Under the pieces are notes generated by a model. It did not search any database. It had not been told where the DNA came from and saw nothing but the letters and a program-made list of their open reading frames with translations. The position numbers were made by a program, and so were the translations under genes. Shown here in pieces: positions 1 to 6,251 of a stretch of DNA of 6,587 nt; the first letter of the stretch is position 1; each line of letters begins with the position of its first letter. The stretch is from Candidatus Cloacimonadota bacterium (GTDB lineage: Bacteria > Cloacimonadota > Cloacimonadia > JGIOTU-2): assembly GCA_030628975.1 (NCBI GenBank), contig DAOVPZ010000066.1, positions 1-6,587 of the forward strand, written 5' to 3'.

Positions 1-200
1 GGTTTGAGGCTCCAATCGGATACATTTCATCTACTATTGAATGGGCAGAAAGGATTGGAAAGCCTGAAAAGTGGAAAGATTATTGGTTTGATAAAGAGAG
101 AAAACTTATTCATTTTATTGGTAAAGACAACATTCCTTTTCACACAATAATCTGGCCTGCGGTTCTGATGGGTCAGGATGATGATTATGTTTTGCCCTAT
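1..200 (+). repeat. Inverted repeat within metG, left arm
   Basis: Aligned base by base, this stretch matches the reverse complement of 532-731 at 183 of 200 positions with no insertions or deletions. It encodes the same synthetase segment, from FEAPIG to LPY. The 17 differences are mostly third-codon changes, with five amino acid changes (for example ER versus NT after FDK). The arm may continue left of the window. The pattern is that of two homologous alleles or paralogues, not a copied hairpin. Confidence 0.9.
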
Positions 201-617
201 GATGTTCCAGCAAATGAATTTCTTAATCTTGAGGGAAGAAAAATCTCCACAAGCAAAAACTGGGCTGTGTGGATAAACGAATATTTGGAAGATTTCCCCG
301 CTGACCCTTTGCGATATTATCTTGCTGCAAATGCCCCTGAAAATAAAGATTGTGATTTTGTTTGGAAAGAGTTTCAGGAGAAATATAATACAGATTTAGC
401 AAATATTTTTGGAAATTTTGTAAATCGCGTGTTGAGGTTTTCGGATAAACATTTTAATCATGAGATTCCTTTCCCCAAAAATCTGTCTGCAAAAAATAAT
501 GAAATCCTGAAAGATATTTCATCTATAAGAGATAAGGTAAAATATAATCTTCATCCTGACCCATCAGAACAGCAGGCCAGATTATTGTATGAAATGGAAT
601 GTTGTCTTTACCGATAA
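3..617 (+). CDS. metG: Methionyl-tRNA synthetase, central fragment (broken at both ends)
   Basis: The frame is open from the left edge and reads FEAPIGYIS, FIGKDNIPFH, then GRKISTSKNWAVW, the class I signature-loop region of methionyl-tRNA synthetase. That enzyme charges tRNA-Met with methionine in the cytoplasm. The KISTS loop (the KMSKS equivalent) lies at 240-254. It is followed by the start of the anticodon-binding helical domain (EFQEKYNTDLANIFGNFVNRVL). The N-terminal half, with the HIGH motif, would lie left of the window if present. Synthetase-like sequence stops near ISSIRDK, at about 531-537. The remaining codons to the stop at 615-617 are antisense reading of the opposing metG copy, so the last 26 or so residues are not real protein. 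Bases 1-200 are 91.5% identical, inverted, to 532-731. It is either a broken gene or the product of a chimeric join. Identity is secure; functionality is unlikely. Confidence 0.85.
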   Translation, partial: FEAPIGYISSTIEWAERIGKPEKWKDYWFDKERKLIHFIGKDNIPFHTIIWPAVLMGQDDDYVLPYDVPANEFLNLEGRKISTSKNWAVWINEYLEDFPADPLRYYLAANAPENKDCDFVWKEFQEKYNTDLANIFGNFVNRVLRFSDKHFNHEIPFPKNLSAKNNEILKDISSIRDKVKYNLHPDPSEQQARLLYEMECCLYR

Positions 618-1494
618 AATGAATTAGTTTTGTGTTTTTATCAAACCAGTAATCTTTCCATTTTTCAGGTTTTCCAATCTTTTCTGCCCATTCAATAGTT
701 GATGAAATGTATCCGATTGGAGCCTCAAACCAGACATAAATTACTTTCCCTTTTGCATTTTCAAGAGGTACTGGAACACCCCAATCAAGGTCTCGGGTAA
801 TTGCTCTTTCTTTTAAGCCAGATTTTAGCCAGCCAAGAATGAACTTTTTTACATTATCTTTCCACTCAGTTTTTGATTCAATCCATTTTTCAAGCTTATC
901 TGAGAATTTCGGTAGATTCAGAAACCAGTTTGTTGTTTCCTTAATAATTGGATTATGACCACATGTTATGCAAACAGGATTTATTAATTGAATAGCATCA
1001 ATAAGTTTTCCACAGGCATCGCATTGGTCCCCACGAGCTTCTTTAGAGTGACAAAACGGACATTCACCTTCAACATATCTGTCTGGCAGAAAACGCTTAC
1101 AATTAGGGCAATAAAGCTGTTTGTTTGTATGGGTTGTTATATACTCATTTTTTAATAGATTGGTAAAAAACTGCTGAGAGATTTTATAATGAACAGGACG
1201 AGCGGTTCCTGAAAAATTATCAAAACAAAAATTAAGCCCTTCAAAAACCGATTTGATTCTTCTATGGTATTTGTCTACGATTTTTCTTGGAGGAACTTTT
1301 TTCTGGTCTGCTTTTATGGAAATTGGTGTACCGTGTTCGTCTGTCCCACAGATATAAATTACATCATTTCCAAGCAGTTTTTGAAAACGAACAAATATAT
1401 CAGCAGGCAGATATGCACCTGCAAGATGTCCAATATGCAGATCACCATTAGCATAAGGTAGTGCACTGGTTACTAAGTATTTTTCTTTTTTCAT
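523..1494 (-). CDS. metG: Methionyl-tRNA synthetase, N-terminal fragment (3'-truncated)
   Basis: Starting at the ATG at 1494, this reads 323 residues of a class I methionyl-tRNA synthetase. ALPYANGDLHIGH opens the Rossmann catalytic domain, with HIGH at residues 20-23. Two zinc knuckles use C129/C132 with C145/C148 and C158/C161 with C175/C178. The active-site strand WFEAPIGYIS is at about 255-264. The frame is open upstream to 1548, but those 18 residues come from a hairpin-rich leader and do not look like synthetase, so 1494 is preferred. No clear Shine-Dalgarno sequence is visible. Homology ends at Tyr321 (position 532), just before the expected DVPANEF segment. Two foreign codons and a stop follow. 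The protein therefore lacks the KMSKS loop and the anticodon-binding domain; members of this family are normally about 500-700 residues. It cannot work alone. The missing part resembles the opposing plus-strand fragment, which differs by about 8.5%. Confidence 0.85.
   Translation of the reverse strand: MKKEKYLVTSALPYANGDLHIGHLAGAYLPADIFVRFQKLLGNDVIYICGTDEHGTPISIKADQKKVPPRKIVDKYHRRIKSVFEGLNFCFDNFSGTARPVHYKISQQFFTNLLKNEYITTHTNKQLYCPNCKRFLPDRYVEGECPFCHSKEARGDQCDACGKLIDAIQLINPVCITCGHNPIIKETTNWFLNLPKFSDKLEKWIESKTEWKDNVKKFILGWLKSGLKERAITRDLDWGVPVPLENAKGKVIYVWFEAPIGYISSTIEWAEKIGKPEKWKDYWFDKNTKLIHFIGKDNIPFHTIIWPAVLMGQDEDYILPYLL
532..731 (-). repeat. Inverted repeat within metG, right arm
   Basis: Partner of 1-200, in inverted orientation. 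The unpaired part between the arms (201-531) holds the KISTS loop and the start of the helical domain of the plus-strand copy only. The arm ends abruptly at the join, where the plus copy reads IRDK and the minus copy reads ILPY. At most a few bases could belong to either side. Confidence 0.9.
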
Positions 1495-1523
1495 ATTTGC
1501 TCTAAAGATTATTAACCACGCCT

Positions 1524-1584
1524 GTCCACCTTTGGTGGAAATTAACACCCGTCCTCCGCAGTAGCAATGCTACGGAGGGTGGAC
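1524..1584. repeat. Hairpin-rich intergenic element upstream of metG
   Basis: Three nested or alternative pairings are visible. CCACC (1526-1530) pairs with GGTGG (1534-1538) around TTT. CCTCCG plus TAGCA (1553-1558, 1562-1566) pair with TGCTA plus CGGAGG (1568-1578), with CAG bulged. The outer GTCCACC (1524-1530) pairs with GGTGGAC (1578-1584). It lies between the small gene pair and the metG start, so it would be in the metG leader or in the tail of the small-gene transcript. No T-run follows on either strand, so a simple rho-independent terminator is not supported. It is GC-rich against an AT-rich background and looks like a dispersed repeat unit. Confidence 0.5.
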
Positions 1585-1701
1585 GAATTATCACAAATTT
1601 TATTCATTTTGAATACGAAGTTATGGGAAGAAATATAGTATGTTTGTGTCAATTTTTTTGGATAAGAGAGTAAAAGTTTATAATTATAACTGTTATATCA
1701 T

Positions 1702-1797
1702 TTATTTCTTTTTTGATAGTTTTCTGTTTATTTCCTGTTTTGCAACAGTTTGTACATCTTCAACATTAATTGAATAGATTATTTTATCTTTTTCCAT
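1702..1797 (-). CDS. Very small hypothetical protein, 31 aa, second gene of a pair
   Basis: Reading from the ATG at 1797 gives 31 codons, beginning MEKDKIIYSINVEDVQTVAK and ending in a basic stretch (RKLSKKK) before TAA at 1702-1704. The ATG lies only 4 bases after the stop of the 65-codon gene, which suggests translational coupling. The AAAGAG just upstream could act as a weak ribosome binding site. The residue pattern (IYSINVEDVQ, then an amphipathic stretch) looks like the start of a slightly longer small protein. The stop follows a TCA AAA AAG run, so a one-base slip or -1 frameshifting would extend it with EINDITV and so on. I do not recognise a function. It could be a truncated remnant or a shadow ORF; the tight spacing favours a gene. 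Confidence 0.4.
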   Translation of the reverse strand: MEKDKIIYSINVEDVQTVAKQEINRKLSKKK

Positions 1798-1801
1798 ATA
1801 T

Positions 1802-1999
1802 TTACTCTTTTTGTAACATTTCAAAAATAATTGTATTATATACTGAATCAATATCTGTCATCAAACCCCATTCAAGCCCTTCTTTTGCAATATCTAATTC
1901 TTCTTCAGTCAAATATCTACCAATTTTTTCTAATGCTTCATATTGCATTGTTTCTTTTGAAATATAAAATAGAATCTCATCTTTATCAATTAATTCCAT
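1802..1999 (-). CDS. Small acidic hypothetical protein, 65 aa
   Basis: This 65-residue protein is rich in Glu and Asp and predicted mostly helical (EEELDIAKEGLEWGLMTDID, then VYNTIIFEMLQ). It has no signal peptide, transmembrane segment or cysteine. The start at 1999 is supported by GGTGG (2004-2008) four bases upstream, one base off an ideal Shine-Dalgarno core. It heads a compact pair with the 31-codon gene, with a 4-base gap. An in-frame ATG at 2056 is closed by a stop at 2018-2020, so it is not the start of this protein. Small size, acidity and pairing would fit an antitoxin-like or regulatory partner, but nothing in the sequence proves it. Function unknown. Confidence 0.55.
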   Translation of the reverse strand: MELIDKDEILFYISKETMQYEALEKIGRYLTEEELDIAKEGLEWGLMTDIDSVYNTIIFEMLQKE

Positions 2000-2003
2000 G
2001 TTT

Positions 2004-2008
2004 CCACC
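2004..2008 (-). promoter_or_regulatory. Ribosome binding site of the 65-aa gene
   Basis: On the minus strand GGTGG is followed by AAAC and the ATG at 1999. It supports 1999 over the upstream in-frame ATG at 2056, which has only an A-run before it. Confidence 0.45.
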
Positions 2009-2171
2009 AATATTAATTTACCCATTTGCTTGTTTAATAGTTAATAATTCTGACATTTTTTTGTTTATATTGTATTCAATTATGTCTGTTACATTATTTT
2101 ATTAAAATTTGTATATAACTTAATATAAAGTAAAAAAGCTAGTTTATATAGTATTTTCACAAACTTATATT

Positions 2172-2207
2172 CAAGCCCCGATAAATCGGGACGCAGAGTT
2201 CGGCTTG
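2172..2207. repeat. Two-part hairpin after the endonuclease gene
   Basis: CAAGCC (2172-2177) pairs with GGCTTG (2202-2207). Inside it, CCCGAT (2177-2182) pairs with ATCGGG (2185-2190) around AA, sharing one base with the outer stem. It starts five bases past the endonuclease stop in the direction of transcription. It could end the message, but no T-run follows on the minus strand. Its right half, TTCGGCTTGG (2199-2208), is inversely repeated at 4652-4661 before the methyltransferase gene, so it may be a cassette boundary rather than a terminator. Confidence 0.55.
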
Positions 2208-2208
2208 G
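2199..2208 (+). repeat. Left boundary repeat of the restriction-modification module
   Basis: TTCGGCTTGG here is the exact reverse complement of CCAAGCCGAA at 4652-4661. The two 10-base copies bracket the endonuclease-methyltransferase operon, 4 bases beyond the endonuclease stop and 40 bases before the methyltransferase start. Confidence 0.6.
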
Positions 2209-2211
2209 TGA

Positions 2212-3186
2212 TTATTTTGTCCATTCTTTCAATTTCCTAATAATCCTTAATTCCTCTTTTGATTCTCTCCATTCATCTATTATTTCATCTATCTTGTCTT
2301 CCAATTGATTTGATATCATTTCCTCGGGTGGACTACATTTTACATTCTTTGAAATAAAAAACTCATATATTTCCTTTAGAGAATTCTCTTGTCTAAACTC
2401 AATTACTTTGACCCCTATTTTTTCACATTCTCTTTTCATCATTTCCGTTAGTCTATCAATTAAAAACAAATCCACTTTTCTAGCAAGTGCCTCGTCACCA
2501 ATTTCTGGATTTCCAATCCCAAGCAGTTTCAATTCAACGGTTAGAGGTTCTTTATCCTTATTGAATACTATAGCATCAATTTCTCTGTTCTCAACCAATC
2601 CCTTTTTCTTCATTTCATCAAAAATCAACACATAATCATCTTCTGGAACTTTCAATAATTTAAATATTGTAAATAATAGACCCTTTTCAGTCTTTTTCCC
2701 TACTTCACTCCATGCACCACCCTGAATCGTTAACTTCATTGCCGAGATAATGTTGACAAAAAATAAGCTTTCAACATCATTTAATTCAACTTGTTCATTG
2801 TTTTTCTTAATTATTATTTTGATCTGATATAAGTTCTCTGTGCTCTCAAGTTCTTTTAGTAAAAGTTTTAATGCCTCTATATTCTTCTTGCCCAAATCTA
2901 AGCATACTTCCTTTTTAGATGTACCTCCTGTCATATTTTTTACAGTCTTATCGTTTAGTCCACCAAACCAAAGTAGTTTGAATTTGTTCGCTTTCCCTTT
3001 CTTTTTGTATGTGTCATCTAAAAGTTTTTCAAGCCAATTATCTCCATTTCGTTTATATTCAAAAATGTCGGTGGTTAATTCTTGCACTTTATCAATAAAC
3101 CTCTTATTTATCGTTGCAAGGACATAAGTGCGATAATCCTCTCCAGTCAAAATAGAATGAATTATTTTACTGATCAATTTTTTCAT
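2212..3186 (-). CDS. Type II restriction endonuclease, PD-(D/E)XK fold, probably CfrBI-like
   Basis: This 324-residue cytoplasmic protein follows the methyltransferase gene by 4 bases. A nuclease core is visible. REIDAIVF supplies Asp204. TVELKLLG supplies Glu218-x-Lys220, the D...ExK catalytic set of PD-(D/E)XK enzymes. An upstream acid in GGAWSEVGKKTEKGLL (Glu167 region) could complete the metal site. The following GNPEIGDEALARKVDLFLID stretch matches what I recall of CfrBI-type endonucleases, which cut CCWWGG; this family placement is from memory and tentative. It should cleave DNA at the site protected by its partner. It begins at the ATG at 3186, behind a strong AAGGGGTG ribosome binding site that overlaps the methyltransferase stop. 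Length is normal for a type II enzyme and no break is seen. Specificity cannot be read from the sequence. Confidence 0.75.
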   Translation of the reverse strand: MKKLISKIIHSILTGEDYRTYVLATINKRFIDKVQELTTDIFEYKRNGDNWLEKLLDDTYKKKGKANKFKLLWFGGLNDKTVKNMTGGTSKKEVCLDLGKKNIEALKLLLKELESTENLYQIKIIIKKNNEQVELNDVESLFFVNIISAMKLTIQGGAWSEVGKKTEKGLLFTIFKLLKVPEDDYVLIFDEMKKKGLVENREIDAIVFNKDKEPLTVELKLLGIGNPEIGDEALARKVDLFLIDRLTEMMKRECEKIGVKVIEFRQENSLKEIYEFFISKNVKCSPPEEMISNQLEDKIDEIIDEWRESKEELRIIRKLKEWTK

Positions 3187-3190
3187 ATTT

Positions 3191-4612
3191 TCACCCCTTT
3201 ACTTTGATGTCTTGAGGTATTGTTTCTATTGCTTCGCTTATTTTATTAATATTTTTTAACAATCTCTCTTTTGTAGGTTTTCTTCCTCTAATCGAAGTAC
3301 CCTGTACAATCTTTATTTGTTCTCTAAATCCAATCATTTGTTCTTTTACGACTCCTTCAATAAAATTATCATCATTGGCAACAACTTCTGTATCATTAGT
3401 TTTTTGCATCACAAGTATATACTCATCATCAATTTTTCCTATGTCTGCGCTTGTATATTTCTTCGTTTTATCTATATTTCTAAAGATCGTCTTTACTGGT
3501 TTAAATCCTATGTTCTCGGACATTGTAGCAAAAAATTTGTGACTTTCAATCAATTCATATTCTAAACTAGAATTACCCACTACTATTACACATAACTTAC
3601 CTTTTTTAAGAACACGATTCATTTCTATAATGGAACGGAGCATATCCCCCAAATATTCTGAAAGTAATCTAAATCTGTTTGTTATAAAATGAGAATGTCC
3701 TCCAATTTCGTGTTTTCTAAATAAATCAAAATCCATTCCTAACCATAGCATATTATACATATGTGCTCTGTAATAATCTAAAGCATTTACATATGGAGGA
3801 GATGTTACTATGAGATCTATTGTATTTGTCTTAACTTTTAATTTTCTTGCATCACCACAAATTACTTTTACCTTGGGAATTATTTTGATAATCTTAGTTG
3901 TCTTATTTAACTTGTTCTGCATAAATTTCACTTTTTTCAAAAACAGATCATCAACATTAACTCCATTCCCATTTTCCACTAATGACCAGATTGTAGAAGA
4001 TAAAGCTACTCTTCCAAAATCAAATAACTCATTATGCTCTTCTTCTTTTACTTCTAATAGAGTTTCACGAATCGCCTCTAATTTTGAAATCACAACTCTA
4101 TTAAATATCTTACTTATTTTTCTATTGGGAAGATTATTAATTCTTTCATCAACTCTTCTATAATCCAAATCTAAATATCGCTTCATTACCGCTAATTTTT
4201 TATTAAAATATCTAAACTCATTTTCATCAATTAAGGTAGTTTTTACTTTACTTATCAAAGCTGCAAGTGGATTGAAATCGTTGCCAACAGAATTTCGATT
4301 ATTTAGAAAAGCTTCTACTAGTGTTGTTCCACATCCACACATCGGATCTAAAACAGTATCTCTCTCTTTAGTAAAAATTTTAATAAAAGTTAGAGGGATT
4401 TGGGGTATAAATCTTGCAGGATATGAATGGAATTTATGTGTGAGATATTGAGTGGTAAAATCTTTAAAATCCCAATCAATTTTATCTAAGATGTTAATTT
4501 CCTTAGAGAAGCTATACTCTTCATTGATTAATTCCAAGTATTTTTGTTCGAGTGTCTTTTCCCCCAAAAAAGTTGCTTGTGTTGTCTCATAAAGCGTTTT
4601 CATTACTTTCAC
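3191..4612 (-). CDS. Site-specific DNA methyltransferase (TSPPY type, likely N4-cytosine)
   Basis: Up to 473 residues. KFHSYPARFIPQIP (60-73) leads into the SAM-binding motif I, DPMCGCGTTLVEA (89-101). Catalytic motif IV, TSPPY, is at 270-274, with LNRVLKKG-like (MNRVLKKGKL) and VVGNSS strands after it. TSPPY is typical of amino-methyltransferases, most often N4-cytosine. Motif I precedes motif IV, with a helical insert of about 170 residues between them that may carry target recognition. It protects host DNA from the endonuclease encoded 4 bases downstream. The longest frame uses GTG at 4612 without a clear ribosome site. ATG at 4603, with AAGTGAAAG before it, is an equally good or better start and would give 470 residues. 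The basic C-terminal tail (RGRKPTKERLLKNI) may bind DNA. No controller (C) protein gene is present. Confidence 0.88.
   Translation of the reverse strand: MKVMKTLYETTQATFLGEKTLEQKYLELINEEYSFSKEINILDKIDWDFKDFTTQYLTHKFHSYPARFIPQIPLTFIKIFTKERDTVLDPMCGCGTTLVEAFLNNRNSVGNDFNPLAALISKVKTTLIDENEFRYFNKKLAVMKRYLDLDYRRVDERINNLPNRKISKIFNRVVISKLEAIRETLLEVKEEEHNELFDFGRVALSSTIWSLVENGNGVNVDDLFLKKVKFMQNKLNKTTKIIKIIPKVKVICGDARKLKVKTNTIDLIVTSPPYVNALDYYRAHMYNMLWLGMDFDLFRKHEIGGHSHFITNRFRLLSEYLGDMLRSIIEMNRVLKKGKLCVIVVGNSSLEYELIESHKFFATMSENIGFKPVKTIFRNIDKTKKYTSADIGKIDDEYILVMQKTNDTEVVANDDNFIEGVVKEQMIGFREQIKIVQGTSIRGRKPTKERLLKNINKISEAIETIPQDIKVKG
3192..3199 (-). promoter_or_regulatory. Strong ribosome binding site of the endonuclease gene
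   Basis: AAGGGGTG on the minus strand lies five bases before the ATG at 3186 and contains most of the methyltransferase TGA stop (3191-3193). It is the clearest Shine-Dalgarno sequence in the window. The overlap suggests coupled translation, so the endonuclease is made only after the protecting methyltransferase. Confidence 0.7.
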
Positions 4613-4651
4613 TTATAAGTTTTTGTTTCTATTAAATTTGACTTCATTCTG

Positions 4652-4661
4652 CCAAGCCGAA
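4652..4661 (-). repeat. Right boundary repeat of the restriction-modification module
   Basis: CCAAGCCGAA on the plus strand is the exact inverted partner of 2199-2208. It directly abuts the attC-like site starting at 4666. Confidence 0.6.
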
Positions 4662-4665
4662 TTTC

Positions 4666-4796
4666 GTCTAACGGTTCCGGCTATGCGCAGTGACGGTTTT
4701 AAAGACACGTCACTGTTCGCTGAGCACCAAAGTTAATTATATGTTTTACACTTTAATTTTACTATCACCCGCCATTGCCTATAGCCGATGTTAGCG
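4666..4796 (-). repeat. attC-like recombination site / structured spacer
   Basis: In the direction of the flanking genes (minus) the site runs CGCTAAC ... GGCTAT ... ATAGCCG ... GTTAGAC, about 131 bases. The last box fits the integron core GTTRRRY exactly; the first matches only the AAC half and two pyrimidines of RYYYAAC. On the plus strand CTAAC (4668-4672) pairs with GTTAG (4790-4794), and CGGCTAT (4678-4684) with ATAGCCG (4781-4787), with unequal internal loops of 5 and 2 bases, as attC sites have. The centre holds a perfect 8-bp stem, CAGTGACG (4688-4695) with CGTCACTG (4708-4715). It lies just after the HEPN-like gene, where a cassette attC should be. No integrase is in the window, so it could instead be a dispersed hairpin repeat. 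Confidence 0.45.
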
Positions 4797-4808
4797 GTAG
4801 GCTTTTTT
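4777..4808 (+). terminator. Possible rho-independent terminator, plus strand
   Basis: GCCTA (4777-4781) pairs with TAGGC (4798-4802) and is followed by six T (4803-4808). The stem is short and imperfect inside. It would stop plus-strand transcription running into the antisense of the HEPN-like gene. It overlaps the attC-like arm, so the pairing may serve that structure instead. Confidence 0.3.
4790..4804 (+). repeat. Left boundary repeat of the HEPN-like module
   Basis: This 15-base stretch (GTTAGCGGTAGGCTT) matches the reverse complement of 6252-6266 at 13 of 15 positions. It lies 11 bases beyond the stop of the 464-residue gene and forms the outer edge of the attC-like site. Confidence 0.5.
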
Positions 4809-4815
4809 GTCTCTT

Positions 4816-6210
4816 TCATTTATTGTCGTCTTTCTTTGTCCATGGAACATATTCTTCTGCTTTACTTGCATATAGTTCTTTAGAGCATCTATTAAAATAT
4901 TTATCATCAAAGTCTAAGATACAGAGCAAAGACATTTCAATATACCAGAGGCAAAGTTGTAATGCTTCGTATTTGGCTCTATAGTGGATAGCGCTGAGCT
5001 TTTTTCTTTTTTCTTCTTGAGAATGAACAATGGCATTTCTGATTTGAACAACTGCATCAGGTGCATCAATAATGTCTTTGCTTTCATTGATGAATGATTG
5101 TAAATATGTAAATGACTTTGAAACTGAATGTGAAATATTTAATTGAGATAGAAGTAATCTAATTTTATTAGAAGCATTTATGTTTTCAGAATCCTTACCA
5201 ACAATAAGCTTTTTATTTTCAATTATCCACCAGTTATATAATAATTCTAAAGCGGTCTGTGCCATTATTATTGAGCCTTCCGAAAATCCAGCATGACCAT
5301 TTGCTTCTACATACCAATGAATTATAGTTGTTAAGAAGTTTTTGTCGTCATTATCTTTCCATATTGTGCTAAATTTTTGCCATAGTTCATTTAGACCTAT
5401 CACAGAATGCCTTTGAGGCCAAGTTGGAACGGTTTTAAAATTGTCAGTATGGTAATTTGTATAATCACACCAAATTGTTTGGTTGTCATAAACTCCGTGA
5501 ATAAAAAGTGCAGATGTCCTTCTGCCATTTAAAAAGCTTAGAAAAGTGTCTAAGCAGTGTAAAGTATCCTTAATGTCTTCAATTAGTATAGAACCCTTTT
5601 TACTTGTCAATTCGCCACCATAAAGAATAATATAACCACCTTTTGCTTCTAAGGCCTTATAGAGTTCTTTATAATTGTAACATTTATCCAGTATAATAAT
5701 AAAGTTTTCATTTTCCAATCTCAATCTATTCCTGGAAACGGAAATGTTTTTCTCCGTTACTCTCTTTACTGACAATCCATGAAATTCTCTAAGATTTGGA
5801 ACTGAAAATCTTAATTTCTCGATAGCTATTGACTTGTCTCCCAAAATAGCTTGTTGAGCCAAAATGCCTTTAATATATGCATCATTATTGAAGCTCCCGA
5901 AATTTGTGTTAGTAATGAAACCTTGTCCAAATTCTAAACCATCAATTATTATTCTAAAAGAATTAAATCCGTTTGTAATTTTAAATAGCTTACTGGTTTC
6001 AATTAGAGGTATGCCTGAAAAATGTGCCCCAGAGTTAGGATACCACTCATACGATATTTGTCCATTTACCTTGATTTCATTAATCTTATCCTTAATTAAA
6101 TATTCTCCTTCAAATATTTTAATTGAGGAGTTTGGTTCGTTCATTTCCACAGGACTGTCAATAATTTCGGGATAGTCTTTGTATTTTTCTAGAATGTCAT
6201 CTTTCTTCAT
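4816..6210 (-). CDS. Hypothetical protein with HEPN-like C-terminal domain, 464 aa
   Basis: No signal peptide or transmembrane segment is evident, so it is probably cytoplasmic. Residues 1 to about 270 look beta-rich (alternating hydrophobic strands such as FRIIIDGLEFG, NFIIILDKC and GGYIILYGGE), with a conserved-looking FLNGRRTSALFIHG stretch at 227-239. From about 270 it is helical, and QIRNAIVHSQ holds R391-x4-H396, the Rx4-6H signature of HEPN RNases. MAQTALELLYNWW (316-328) is a plausible preceding HEPN helix. The layout of an N-terminal sensor-like domain plus C-terminal HEPN recalls ApeA-type antiphage proteins. That likeness is an inference from motifs, and RNase activity is unproven. 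The ATG at 6210 has no Shine-Dalgarno sequence. The gene stands alone, bracketed by inverted repeats and followed by the attC-like site, next to a restriction-modification operon. This context favours a defence role. Confidence 0.6.
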   Translation of the reverse strand: MKKDDILEKYKDYPEIIDSPVEMNEPNSSIKIFEGEYLIKDKINEIKVNGQISYEWYPNSGAHFSGIPLIETSKLFKITNGFNSFRIIIDGLEFGQGFITNTNFGSFNNDAYIKGILAQQAILGDKSIAIEKLRFSVPNLREFHGLSVKRVTEKNISVSRNRLRLENENFIIILDKCYNYKELYKALEAKGGYIILYGGELTSKKGSILIEDIKDTLHCLDTFLSFLNGRRTSALFIHGVYDNQTIWCDYTNYHTDNFKTVPTWPQRHSVIGLNELWQKFSTIWKDNDDKNFLTTIIHWYVEANGHAGFSEGSIIMAQTALELLYNWWIIENKKLIVGKDSENINASNKIRLLLSQLNISHSVSKSFTYLQSFINESKDIIDAPDAVVQIRNAIVHSQEEKRKKLSAIHYRAKYEALQLCLWYIEMSLLCILDFDDKYFNRCSKELYASKAEEYVPWTKKDDNK

Positions 6211-6251
6211 GTCAAATTATTCATTTGTTGTCAAGATTGGGATATCTTGTT

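Noticed and set aside
1264..1461. Plus-strand open frame of 65 codons opposite metG
   Set aside because: It is the antisense of the catalytic domain of the synthetase; cysteine-rich and without a ribosome site.
2018..2056. 12-codon minus-strand ORF MSELLTIKQANG, in frame with the 65-aa gene
   Set aside because: It ends in TAA seven codons before the real start, has no ribosome binding site, and has no open frame upstream beyond 2099. It is too short to call, although its residues look like the start of a helix-turn-helix protein.
4620..4660. Possible promoter TTGGCA with a TAATAG-like -10 before the methyltransferase gene (minus strand)
   Set aside because: The spacing is about 15 bases and the -10 is weak in a very AT-rich region, so it cannot be separated from background.
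5864..6175. Plus-strand open frame of 103 codons
   Set aside because: It is entirely antisense to the HEPN-like gene, with low-complexity Ser/Pro/Ile content typical of a shadow frame.
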